Shown one piece after another: positions 15,960 to 23,330 of a stretch of DNA of 48,374 bases. The DNA lies in NCBI GenBank assembly GCA_013153275.1, contig JAADER010000046.1:1-48374 (forward strand), given 5' to 3'. The stretch comes from Thermoproteota archaeon. Its GTDB lineage: Archaea; Thermoproteota; Thermoprotei; Thermoproteales; Thermocladiaceae. Numbering within the stretch: position 1 is the stretch's first letter; every line of letters starts with the position of its first letter. The notes below the pieces were generated by a model. The model was not told where the DNA came from, searched no databases, and was given only the letters and a program-made list of their open reading frames with translations. A program made the position numbers and the translations under genes.

Positions 15960-16283
15960 TTATCTGGTACCTGTCTCCAGGTACTTCTTTTTCAACTCTT
16001 CAACTTTTCTCGAGACCTCCTCCACTATCTTGAGAACCTGTTGAGGATTCAGAGGTGCGACTATGAGGCTTGCAAGTATTCTCGCGAGATCCTCGGCCTT
16101 CTTTCTCTTCAGATCCTCTGGTAGAACTATCTGAGGTATTACTAAGGGTATTGGCGAGACCTTTCTAAGGAACTCGACGATGATGTTGAAAAAGTTCTCG
16201 TAGGTATCTACTGTGAGTACTAGTAGCTTTGCTATGAGCTCCTCAAGATCCTTCTTAAGCTCCTCGCTACTTCTCGTCGCCAT
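15960..16283 (-). CDS. Small helical protein of unknown function
   Basis: A 107-residue protein that reads as mostly helix: a charged N-terminal helix (SEELKKDLEELIAKL), a hydrophobic middle (VSPIPLVIPQIVLP) and a C-terminal coiled-coil-like end (KIVEEVSRKVEELKKKY). No catalytic motif. I do not recognise the family. It lies 31 bp downstream of the start-to-stop gap with the phosphoesterase gene and may share its operon. Confidence 0.6.
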   Translation of the reverse strand: MATRSSEELKKDLEELIAKLLVLTVDTYENFFNIIVEFLRKVSPIPLVIPQIVLPEDLKRKKAEDLARILASLIVAPLNPQQVLKIVEEVSRKVEELKKKYLETGTR

Positions 16284-16314
16284 GACCTATATCTGAGTTA
16301 GGGAGTTAAAAACA

Positions 16315-17193
16315 CTACAGAAAGTCCCAGTCAACTTTCTCACGAGTCTCAACTATCTTCTCAAGCTCGAGAAGCTCTTTGAGAGTTCCTAGATATGTCA
16401 GATCTGGAAGATAGATCTCTATCTTGTCTATTTTCTCCCATAATCTGAAATACGTAAGTATGGTCTTCCCAGACCTCTGAAGCAGGGTTCTAGTCACATC
16501 GGTCCCGGTTATGAGCATATTAGCACATGGAAGTATCACAAGTACCATAGTGTCACTAAGGTTCTCAGCCTCGAGACCGAGCTTCTTCAGCTCCTCCTCC
16601 TTCCTGAACATGCTGCTCAGAACCTCGCATCTAGACAGCTCTGCTCTCACTATGACGGCTTCTCTCACAGTATATCCAACAACGTCTCTTATAGTTACTG
16701 CAGGGTGAGTATGTCCCATAACTATGTAGTCAGCCTTTATCAAATGTTCTATCCTAGGTTTCGCGTTTCCATGTATGAGGAGTACGTTCTTACCATCTCT
16801 TGTACGTATCAATGTTCCTCTAGAGTCATAGAACTCCACGTTTCTGAGAGACAGCTTCTCGACTATCTTGTCTAGACTTCCATCGTGGTTACCTTGGAGA
16901 AGAAGAAGTCTTTCAACTCTCTCTGCAAGCTCGGACACGAAGAGCTCTACATCTCTATACGTCTCTACTGCGGTAGCTATCTCATGTTTGATATCTCCAA
17001 CTATTGCTAGACTCTCAGCTCTCTCCTTATCGACTAGATCAGCATAATGATCTATCATCCTCCTTGTCTGTCTAGGAACTCTCACCCCCTTCATAAGTAG
17101 CTCAACCTCATATCCTACATGAGTGTCAGCGATGAGTAGAAGCCTCCCATATCTCTCCGTCTCTATTACCAGTCCTGAAGATAAGAGCGGCAT
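16315..17193 (-). CDS. Metallophosphoesterase, COG1407 (ICC-like) family
   Basis: A 292-residue calcineurin-like phosphoesterase. The metal-binding motifs are in order: IADTHVG (D.H), IVGDIKHE (GD), LLQGNHDG (GNHD), LIHGNAKP and MGHTHPAV (GHTH). This set defines the archaeal COG1407 branch, thought to act on nucleic acids or nucleotides and often linked with repair genes. The start ATG shares bases with the stop of the upstream PAPS-reductase-like gene (TAATG), so the two are translationally coupled. Confidence 0.85.
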   Translation of the reverse strand: MPLLSSGLVIETERYGRLLLIADTHVGYEVELLMKGVRVPRQTRRMIDHYADLVDKERAESLAIVGDIKHEIATAVETYRDVELFVSELAERVERLLLLQGNHDGSLDKIVEKLSLRNVEFYDSRGTLIRTRDGKNVLLIHGNAKPRIEHLIKADYIVMGHTHPAVTIRDVVGYTVREAVIVRAELSRCEVLSSMFRKEEELKKLGLEAENLSDTMVLVILPCANMLITGTDVTRTLLQRSGKTILTYFRLWEKIDKIEIYLPDLTYLGTLKELLELEKIVETREKVDWDFL

Positions 17194-19136
17194 TATGCTA
17201 CTCTACCCTCTATCTCTCTGCTGGTAGATATCCCAACATATTTAGCTAACATGCAGTTCCTGACACACTCTCTACACTGATCACATTCATACATGTTTGT
17301 TACTACTGGGTGATCTGTCACCTTAATAACCTTAGCTGGACATGACTCTTCACATTCACCGCATCTGACACATCTATGAGACATATATATCAGCTTGATA
17401 GTGAGCTCCATGAGGTTCTTACATATCTCAAAATCTCTTGACCATACTCTTATACGTCCACTAGCGTTTATAGTTATTACAGAGTGTCTAGTATATATTT
17501 TCAAGGTATCTTCACTAGTAGCATAGCACTCTCTCGATATTATCGGAGCAACATCTAGAAATCTCTTGATATCTATTTTTCTCATAAACGTTGGAAAAGC
17601 CTCAATTATAGTTTCAAGATTCTCTCTATTAATATCGACTCTTATCACCGTACATACAGGATTTGTGAGAGAGGCAACATCGATAGATACTCCAATTCGC
17701 TTCAGATAGTTCCTGAGATCTCCAGGGAGCTCGAACCTCCACCTCCATAGATCATACCTCAACCACACATCTGGGGCATTTATCTTTCTTCTATACCTTT
17801 TCAATCTATCGAACCACCATGACCAGACCTCTGGATGGACTTTCTTAATGATCTCTATCTCTGCGCATCTCAATGTAGGACATATGTAACATCCAACTCT
17901 CTCGAATCCATACACATATAATCTATTTAGAGGAAGCTTCCTATATTCTATATAGAGCTCCACCTCAAGCGCAGTCCAGTCATAAAGTGGAGACACGATG
18001 ACATCTGCAGGGTTAGTTCCATAGACATCCTTCTCGTAACCTGCAAGTGCTCTCTGAGGAGACTCAAATAATCTCTGACCGGTGACGCTCACGATTTTCT
18101 GGCCAGTCCAGTTCCTGAGATACCTCTTCAAGGGCTCTAGCTTACATACCTGAGTACACCATCTGAAGTCCCTTGCGGGAGGACCTAGAACATCGAACAT
18201 CTTCTCAAACATGTCTCTACTAGCTTCTACAATATCGATAGGTACTATACTCATAAGACTATTTATAACATCTTTCGTTTCAGGAAACTCGAAACCTGTA
18301 TCACAATATATGAAGTTCCTTATTCCACAGAGATGAGCGAGATATAGAGAGACCGTACTATCCTTTCCTCCTGAGACTGTGACTATGAACGTGTGGCCTC
18401 TATACTTGCTAAGCATCTTAGAGAGAACCGATCTAGAGAGAGCTTCAAGTCTCTCAATTCTACTTAAATTCGCTTTAAGAACCTTGATAATGTCTCCAGA
18501 GGAGCGATCTGCCTCGCAGAGGCTTATGCCTCTAAGCACCTTTATAATTCTGAACTTTGATCCCCTAATCTGAAGAAGACCATACACTTCTCTATCTCTA
18601 AGTTTGAAAGGTACATATATATCCTCATCGTCAGGCAGAGTACCCTCGACCAGGGTTCTCCTATCGACATAGTCACCAGAGTCTACGCTTCTCCTATCCA
18701 GCACCGCATAGTATCCTAGCCTGTTATCGACAGCTATTTTTATTCCAGCATAGTCAAATCTAAACATCCATCTCCTTTTACTAATATCAAAGTACCGTAT
18801 ACCGATAACTCTCCCTCTACATATGACCTCGTCAGCAGCATCTACATGTTGCACCTTATTCAGAAGCACTACCTCATCGGTAGATAAGAGAGTGCTCTCT
18901 ATCTCTCCTCTAGGTATCTTATAGGTCTCCTCTATGGCATCTATGATTACTCTCTTATCATTCTCAAAACAGTACCTTATGTCTCTTGGGTATGCTATTC
19001 CTCTCACTACTATACCATGTTCTCCACATATTTCGCATGTTCTGTCTCTCATGAGCGGGACATTGCACGATGGGCACCAACACACTAGTGGTGCTTTCTC
19101 CCTAAATATTCTCTCATACTCAAACTTAATCGACAT
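17193..19136 (-). CDS. PAPS-reductase-like PP-loop protein with zinc ribbon and two-[4Fe-4S] ferredoxin tail
   Basis: A 647-residue multidomain protein. An N-terminal zinc ribbon (CWCPSCNVPL...CEICG) is followed by a region of about 200 residues resembling archaeal PAPS-reductase-associated domains. The PP-loop ATPase domain follows (FIVTVSGGKDSTVSLYLAHL, about residue 250) with the family cysteines in FRWCTQVCKLEPL and GCYICPTLRCAE. The C-terminus holds CVRCGECEESCPAK and CDQCRECVRNC, two [4Fe-4S] clusters. Such archaeal proteins are annotated as PAPS reductases, but the cysteine set suggests a broader sulfur-transfer or RNA-thiolation role, which is inference. It is coupled to the phosphoesterase gene. 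Confidence 0.82.
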   Translation of the reverse strand: MSIKFEYERIFREKAPLVCWCPSCNVPLMRDRTCEICGEHGIVVRGIAYPRDIRYCFENDKRVIIDAIEETYKIPRGEIESTLLSTDEVVLLNKVQHVDAADEVICRGRVIGIRYFDISKRRWMFRFDYAGIKIAVDNRLGYYAVLDRRSVDSGDYVDRRTLVEGTLPDDEDIYVPFKLRDREVYGLLQIRGSKFRIIKVLRGISLCEADRSSGDIIKVLKANLSRIERLEALSRSVLSKMLSKYRGHTFIVTVSGGKDSTVSLYLAHLCGIRNFIYCDTGFEFPETKDVINSLMSIVPIDIVEASRDMFEKMFDVLGPPARDFRWCTQVCKLEPLKRYLRNWTGQKIVSVTGQRLFESPQRALAGYEKDVYGTNPADVIVSPLYDWTALEVELYIEYRKLPLNRLYVYGFERVGCYICPTLRCAEIEIIKKVHPEVWSWWFDRLKRYRRKINAPDVWLRYDLWRWRFELPGDLRNYLKRIGVSIDVASLTNPVCTVIRVDINRENLETIIEAFPTFMRKIDIKRFLDVAPIISRECYATSEDTLKIYTRHSVITINASGRIRVWSRDFEICKNLMELTIKLIYMSHRCVRCGECEESCPAKVIKVTDHPVVTNMYECDQCRECVRNCMLAKYVGISTSREIEGRVA

Positions 19137-19139
19137 CTC

Positions 19140-19412
19140 TCACTCAAGAACCTCAAACACGACCTCTCCTCTCCTGTTTCTGAGAGACTGAGCTACATGT
19201 TGAGGAATTATCAGGTAGCAGATGTCTCCTCCATATGTCTGAACTTTGGCGTCCGTTTCAATACCTGAATTATCACTATCTAATATACGTATTCGGATCC
19301 TCACCTTACTACTTATCTTTACTCCATTGAGCTCAGCAACTTTAAGCACAGGTCTCGGGATCTGTAATATCCATAGGTTGTCCTTCTTAGTCAAATTTCC
19401 AATCAGCTTCAT
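19140..19412 (-). CDS. Small uncharacterised beta-rich protein
   Basis: A 90-residue protein beginning MKLIGNLTKKDNLWILQIP. I chose the ATG at 19412 over the upstream TTG because the TATA box TTTTATAAAA at 19434-19443 is about 26 bp away, which fits a leaderless mRNA. Alternating hydrophobic and charged residues (KVRIRIRILDS) indicate beta-strands, and IPQHVAQSL plus GEVVFEVLE near the end weakly resemble AbrB-like proteins. It is 3 bp upstream of the PAPS-reductase-like gene, so the two are probably co-transcribed. Confidence 0.6.
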   Translation of the reverse strand: MKLIGNLTKKDNLWILQIPRPVLKVAELNGVKISSKVRIRIRILDSDNSGIETDAKVQTYGGDICYLIIPQHVAQSLRNRRGEVVFEVLE

Positions 19413-19456
19413 ACAACATAGACTAGGTAACAATTTTATAAAACGGTTTCTTCAGA

Positions 19457-20167
19457 CTATACCTTAAGAAGAATCACGACACATCTTCCAGAGAAGTCAT
19501 CTGTTAGATTAAAGGTGAACGGTCTCAGGACAGCCATGGTAAACAAGTCATCAGTGATCTTCGAAAGAATACTCATGCTATGCGTGTAGGTTATAAATGA
19601 CCTGGCTAGGATAGTGGCTCCACAATGTATGGAGAACAGCTCTAGCCAGGCTGATCCTCTGAGTCTCGTTACAGAGTATCTGAACAGGCAGTCACCATTA
19701 TCATATCTAAATTTCCAATACTCCTCATAAGGATCTTTCCTGAATCTCTCTATAACAACATCTAAAATATATATTGAATACTTTCTCAGTACTCTATGAA
19801 TGTCGTATATGTGTTTCTTCAGATCTTCTTTATCGAGATAATTCAACGTTGCTAACCAGGACCATGCCATGTCTATCGACGAGTCTCTTATGGGAAGCAT
19901 AGTGATATCACAACATATGACGTCGATCATCTTTTTTGCTACCTTAAGCATGTTTAGATCAACATCGAGACCTATGACGTGAATCCTCTTGTTAAGGTAT
20001 CTTCCTACTCTACCTGTTCCACATCCTACATCTAGTGCTCGTAACAGCTCTCTATATGTCTGTTCTCTAAACTTATGTAGAAGATCCTCTATATATTGAG
20101 CATCCTCTTCGGAGAAATCCTCAAATACCTTATCATAAAGGTTAGCGTCTATGTATGTCTTCTGCAT
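19457..20167 (-). CDS. Class I SAM-dependent methyltransferase
   Basis: A 236-residue methyltransferase. Motif I is ALDVGCGTGRVG, motif II VIGLDVDLNM, then VICCDITMLPIRDSSIDMAW. The substrate is unknown. I chose ATG 20167 because the longer GTG start at 20218 overlaps the opposite gene, and a TATA-like site at 20197-20205 lies about 34 bp upstream. The C-terminal part after residue 140 has no recognisable signature. Confidence 0.82.
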   Translation of the reverse strand: MQKTYIDANLYDKVFEDFSEEDAQYIEDLLHKFREQTYRELLRALDVGCGTGRVGRYLNKRIHVIGLDVDLNMLKVAKKMIDVICCDITMLPIRDSSIDMAWSWLATLNYLDKEDLKKHIYDIHRVLRKYSIYILDVVIERFRKDPYEEYWKFRYDNGDCLFRYSVTRLRGSAWLELFSIHCGATILARSFITYTHSMSILSKITDDLFTMAVLRPFTFNLTDDFSGRCVVILLKV

Positions 20168-20210
20168 CAGGTATATCTTATTTATATCTCCTTGATGTAT
20201 AAATGTTACT

Positions 20211-20915
20211 GTGAGCACGATAGAGCAGAGACGTGAGTCATTCTATAGGAGACTTGTCGAGGAGGCTGAGAAGGGTCTAGTAGATTTTGATATTAAAGAT
20301 TTCCTGTTTAGATTTAACAGAGAGTGTAGAGATGTGTTCACTACAAGTAGCTGTAGTGGGAGAATAATTCTTGCTGAAGCTCCTCGCCTAAGTTTGGTAA
20401 AGAGTACGCATGAGTTTAGGTTCATAGCGAAGTGGCATAGGCCTGTCGTGACTGGCGAGGTACTTGATAAATTGAAAGCTTGTTCTCCCAGGAATGCATG
20501 GCTTCTCACTAGAGCTCCCATAATACACTTCTCAGCAAGATCTATTGACGTAGCAATAAAACTGCTTAAAATAGCTCAGAACATAGGATTCAAGCATAGT
20601 GGGATAATATCTATAAGAGATTATGGTGAAGTCGTTATAGAAGTACAGGCAGACGATAGAATAGATGCACCATTAATCATAGACGGTGAATGGATAGTTA
20701 GAGAGGAATCTCTCAACACGCTTGTCCAGCTAGCAAACGAGGCTCTCATGATCGGAAAGCTGAGGCTTGTCAATCTGATAGGAATGCTTGAGAGAGAGTT
20801 CCTGAGATCGTTTGATTTCAAACCTATTGAACTAAGCAACATTGTAACCTATAGAGAATTTATAAAGAATTTCGACAAGATTATGAGAGAGATCTTGAAT
20901 GTTCTCGAAGAGTAG
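20211..20915 (+). CDS. taw3: tRNA wybutosine-synthesising protein 3 (TYW3/Taw3)
   Basis: A 234-residue TYW3-family methyltransferase that modifies the wyosine base at G37 of tRNA-Phe. Typical features are the N-terminal helix (SFYRRLVEEAEKGLVD), FTTSSCSGRI, FIAKWHRPV, WLLTRAPIIHFSARS and GFKHSGIIS. The GTG start lies about 28 bp after a TATA-like TTTATATC. Together with the Trm5 gene at 33308 this indicates a wyosine pathway in this organism. Confidence 0.9.
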   Translation: MSTIEQRRESFYRRLVEEAEKGLVDFDIKDFLFRFNRECRDVFTTSSCSGRIILAEAPRLSLVKSTHEFRFIAKWHRPVVTGEVLDKLKACSPRNAWLLTRAPIIHFSARSIDVAIKLLKIAQNIGFKHSGIISIRDYGEVVIEVQADDRIDAPLIIDGEWIVREESLNTLVQLANEALMIGKLRLVNLIGMLEREFLRSFDFKPIELSNIVTYREFIKNFDKIMREILNVLEE

Positions 20916-20960
20916 AATCACTTAAATACGAGCTCGCATAGAACTAGAGGGATACCTATT

Positions 20961-22085
20961 GTGGCACAGGACCAGACCTTCACAGTCACTCCATGGGAGG
21001 TTAAGGGCAGGGTTGACTACAGGAAGCTTGCAGAGCAGTTTGGAGTAAAATTACTCACAGATGAGGATATAAGAAGAATAGAGAGACTTGCAGGAGATAG
21101 TCATCATCTTCTGAGAAGAGGGTTCTTCTATGCTCATAGGGGTCTAGAGACAATAATAGAGAGAATAGAGAGAAAGCAGAGGTGGGCACTATATACTGGG
21201 AGAGGACCTAGCGCAGATCTGCATCTCGGTCATATACTTCCCTGGATGTTTACAAAATGGTTATGTGATAAGTTCGGTGTTGAGCTCTTCTTCGAGATGA
21301 CTGACGATGAGAAGTTTCTCGTTAGGGACCTTCCACTAGAGGTTGCTAACAGATACGCGTATGATAACGCTCTAACTCTCATAGCTCTGGGGTTCAGGCC
21401 TGATCAGCTTCATCTGATAATAGATACGGAGGATATTCACTATCTGTACAGGATAGCTGTGAAAGTTGCTAAATGTCTGACCTTATCTACTGTTAAACAT
21501 ACCTTCGGGTTCACTGACTCGACGAACGTGGGGGCTGCGTTCTTTCCAACATTGCAGATCTCTGTAGCTTTTCTGCCTACTGATCTCTATAAGGAGGATG
21601 CTCCAGTTCTGATACCTGCAGGAATAGATCAGGACCCATATTTCAGGCTTGCTAGGGACATAGCAGATAGGTTAGGTTATCCTAAGCCATGTACGTTATA
21701 CTGTAAGTTCGTACCAGCGCTCACGGGTGAGGAGAAGATGAGTGCCTCTCGCCCTGAGACGGCGATCTACATAAACGATGACGACGAGACCGTGAGAAGG
21801 AAGATAATGAACGCGTTCACAGGAGGTCAGCCAACAAAGGAGCTCCAGAGAAAGCTTGGAGGTAATCCTGAGATATGTGTCGTGTACAGGTACTTCATGG
21901 CCTACGTTCCTGATGATGATACTGTTCGTAGAATATATGAGGACTGTAGGTCGGGAAGGCTGATATGTGGTGAATGCAAGAGGATGCTCTACGAACATAT
22001 TATAAGATTCTTACACGACCTGCGTGAGAGGAGAGAGAAAGCTAAGGACATAGTACACAAGTACAGAATATCAAGCAAGTTCTAA
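20961..22085 (+). CDS. trpS: Tryptophanyl-tRNA synthetase
   Basis: A 374-residue class I synthetase that charges tRNA-Trp. The HIGH-type motif is ADLHLGHILPW, preceded by YTGRGPS, and the KMSKS-type motif is EEKMSASRP. FFEMTDDEKF, VAFLPTDLYKEDAPVLIPAGIDQDPYFRLARD and CVVYRYFMAY are archaeal/eukaryotic-type features. It starts with GTG. Length is normal for archaeal TrpRS. It follows taw3 by 45 bp, but a TTAAATA box in that gap suggests its own promoter. Confidence 0.95.
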   Translation: MAQDQTFTVTPWEVKGRVDYRKLAEQFGVKLLTDEDIRRIERLAGDSHHLLRRGFFYAHRGLETIIERIERKQRWALYTGRGPSADLHLGHILPWMFTKWLCDKFGVELFFEMTDDEKFLVRDLPLEVANRYAYDNALTLIALGFRPDQLHLIIDTEDIHYLYRIAVKVAKCLTLSTVKHTFGFTDSTNVGAAFFPTLQISVAFLPTDLYKEDAPVLIPAGIDQDPYFRLARDIADRLGYPKPCTLYCKFVPALTGEEKMSASRPETAIYINDDDETVRRKIMNAFTGGQPTKELQRKLGGNPEICVVYRYFMAYVPDDDTVRRIYEDCRSGRLICGECKRMLYEHIIRFLHDLRERREKAKDIVHKYRISSKF

Positions 22086-22125
22086 CTCAGGAGGAAAGAG
22101 AAATATCTCGATCGGTACAAGGTTG

Positions 22126-22184
22126 TAAGAATGCTGAAGATAACGATAACTAACGATAGAAGAGAACTATCTTAACCATTCTTA
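22126..22184. repeat. Imperfect inverted repeat between trpS and cren7
   Basis: TAAGAATG (22126-22133) and AAGATA (22137-22142) pair with TATCTT (22168-22173) and CATTCTTA (22177-22184), with a 3x3 internal loop and a 25-nt apical loop. The loop carries a near-repeat of TAACGATA. It could be a structured 3' end of trpS mRNA or a regulator of cren7. No U-run follows. Confidence 0.4.
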
Positions 22185-22205
22185 TCCTGTAAATAACGAG
22201 ATGGA

Positions 22206-22213
22206 TTTATATG
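22206..22213 (+). promoter_or_regulatory. TATA box of cren7
   Basis: TTTATATG lies about 26 bp before the GTG at 22235, the spacing expected for a leaderless archaeal transcript, and supports that GTG as the start. Confidence 0.55.
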
Positions 22214-22234
22214 GTAAGACATTGATAGATAATC

Positions 22235-22432
22235 GTGCCTATCGATTTGACACCATACCTAGAACGTGAATACGAGGTAGACTGTGATGGCCAGATACTC
22301 AAATTAAAGCCAGTAAAGGCATGGGTACTGGCCCCAAAGGGGAGGAAAGGTGTCATAATCGGTCTCTTCAAATGCCCAAACGGGAAGACAGTCAGAAAGG
22401 CTCTCGGAAAGACAGAGCAACCTGTCGAGTAG
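22235..22432 (+). CDS. cren7: Chromatin protein Cren7
   Basis: A 65-residue DNA-bending chromatin protein of Crenarchaeota. The core [20 protein letters not shown] is almost the family signature. W30 and L32 occupy the positions of the Trp and Leu that wedge into the DNA minor groove. The N-terminus is a few residues longer than usual ([14 protein letters not shown]), and there are two cysteines (C17, C47), which I do not recall as typical. The GTG start is leaderless from TTTATATG. This gene is the strongest single lineage marker in the window. Confidence 0.9.
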   Translation: MPIDLTPYLEREYEVDCDGQILKLKPVKAWVLAPKGRKGVIIGLFKCPNGKTVRKALGKTEQPVE

Positions 22433-22481
22433 AGGAGAAGCCGTAGGTTAAAAATAATAGGAGCGAGGTCTCTTCTACAAG

Positions 22482-23120
22482 ATGACAAGAATCTCCAGAG
22501 TAGACAAACTTGAGCCTCCACTATACCTGTATGTGTATGACATACTCTGCGATCCTTCTCTCGTGTCATGGCTGCTCTACGAGGATCCCAGCCTTCGAAC
22601 AGCTCAGAAGCTTGTAGATCAGAAAATATGGCCAGCCTACATAGTCGGATTTAAAAGAATATTCAGAGCAAGAAACAGCAAGTTTGGACTAATACTAACG
22701 TTAGAACATACTGGACTTAGAACAGATGAGGTGTGGGGAGCAGTAGTGGAGGTTGACTCGCAAGAAGAGCTTGAGAGAATTCTACAGATATATGATGTGG
22801 AGAAGCTGGAGTACTATTATATAGAGGACGTATATTATCCTGATGGATCTGTATCAGAGGGGTACTACATTAAGCCAATAGAAGAGAATCCCAACATAGA
22901 ACTACCACACTGCATATACATGTCTAGACTATGCTCAGCAGCAAACTTCTGGGACAGGAGAGTCAGAGGATACAAATGGAAGTTCTTCAAGAACCTATAT
23001 GGAAGAGATAACATACCTATACTAGCAACATCATGCAGATGCTTCATCACAGATTATACAGGAGATGAGCAGGAGATACAGTGTAACTGCGAGCCTGACG
23101 GACTGATATGTAAGATATGA
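22482..23120 (+). CDS. Gamma-glutamylcyclotransferase-like (GGCT/AIG2 fold) protein
   Basis: A 212-residue protein. LYVYDILCDPSLVSWLL, AYIVGFKRIFRAR, LILTLEHTG and EVWGAVVEVDSQEELERILQIYDVEKLEYY follow the strand order of the GGCT-like fold: a 'YG..m' type first loop (here YDI), then 'L.gy...f', then 'v.G.vy.v...dl..LD..E'. The acidic residue near the end of that pattern is present. The extra C-terminal part is cysteine-rich (CRCF, CNCEP). The true substrate is unknown. Codons are mostly A-ending. Confidence 0.6.
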   Translation: MTRISRVDKLEPPLYLYVYDILCDPSLVSWLLYEDPSLRTAQKLVDQKIWPAYIVGFKRIFRARNSKFGLILTLEHTGLRTDEVWGAVVEVDSQEELERILQIYDVEKLEYYYIEDVYYPDGSVSEGYYIKPIEENPNIELPHCIYMSRLCSAANFWDRRVRGYKWKFFKNLYGRDNIPILATSCRCFITDYTGDEQEIQCNCEPDGLICKI

Positions 23121-23159
23121 GACAACACATATAAAGAACTATCAAGATACTACTCTAGG

Positions 23160-23211
23160 ATGATTAGAAAGCCAGTGGGCTGACAAAGATGATGACCGGC
23201 AAAACCGATGA
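23160..23211 (+). ncRNA. C/D box guide RNA (sRNA 4)
   Basis: C box ATGATTA (23160-23166), 13-nt guide, D' CTGA (23180-23183), 5-nt spacer, C' ATGATGA (23189-23195), 12-nt guide, D-like ATGA (23208-23211). The perfect boxes are the internal pair and the terminal ones each have one mismatch. CATATAAAG at 23128-23136 is a well-placed TATA box. The remaining 120 bp before the next gene hold nothing else I can identify. Confidence 0.65.
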
Positions 23212-23330
23212 GACAGAGACGAACGTTTATGGCAGTATTTGCACAATGATTGACGATACGCTTATACATTATCTCGAAGGTACTTATATAGACATGAAAT
23301 AAAAAAGTAAGACAAGATAAGATACTCTTT

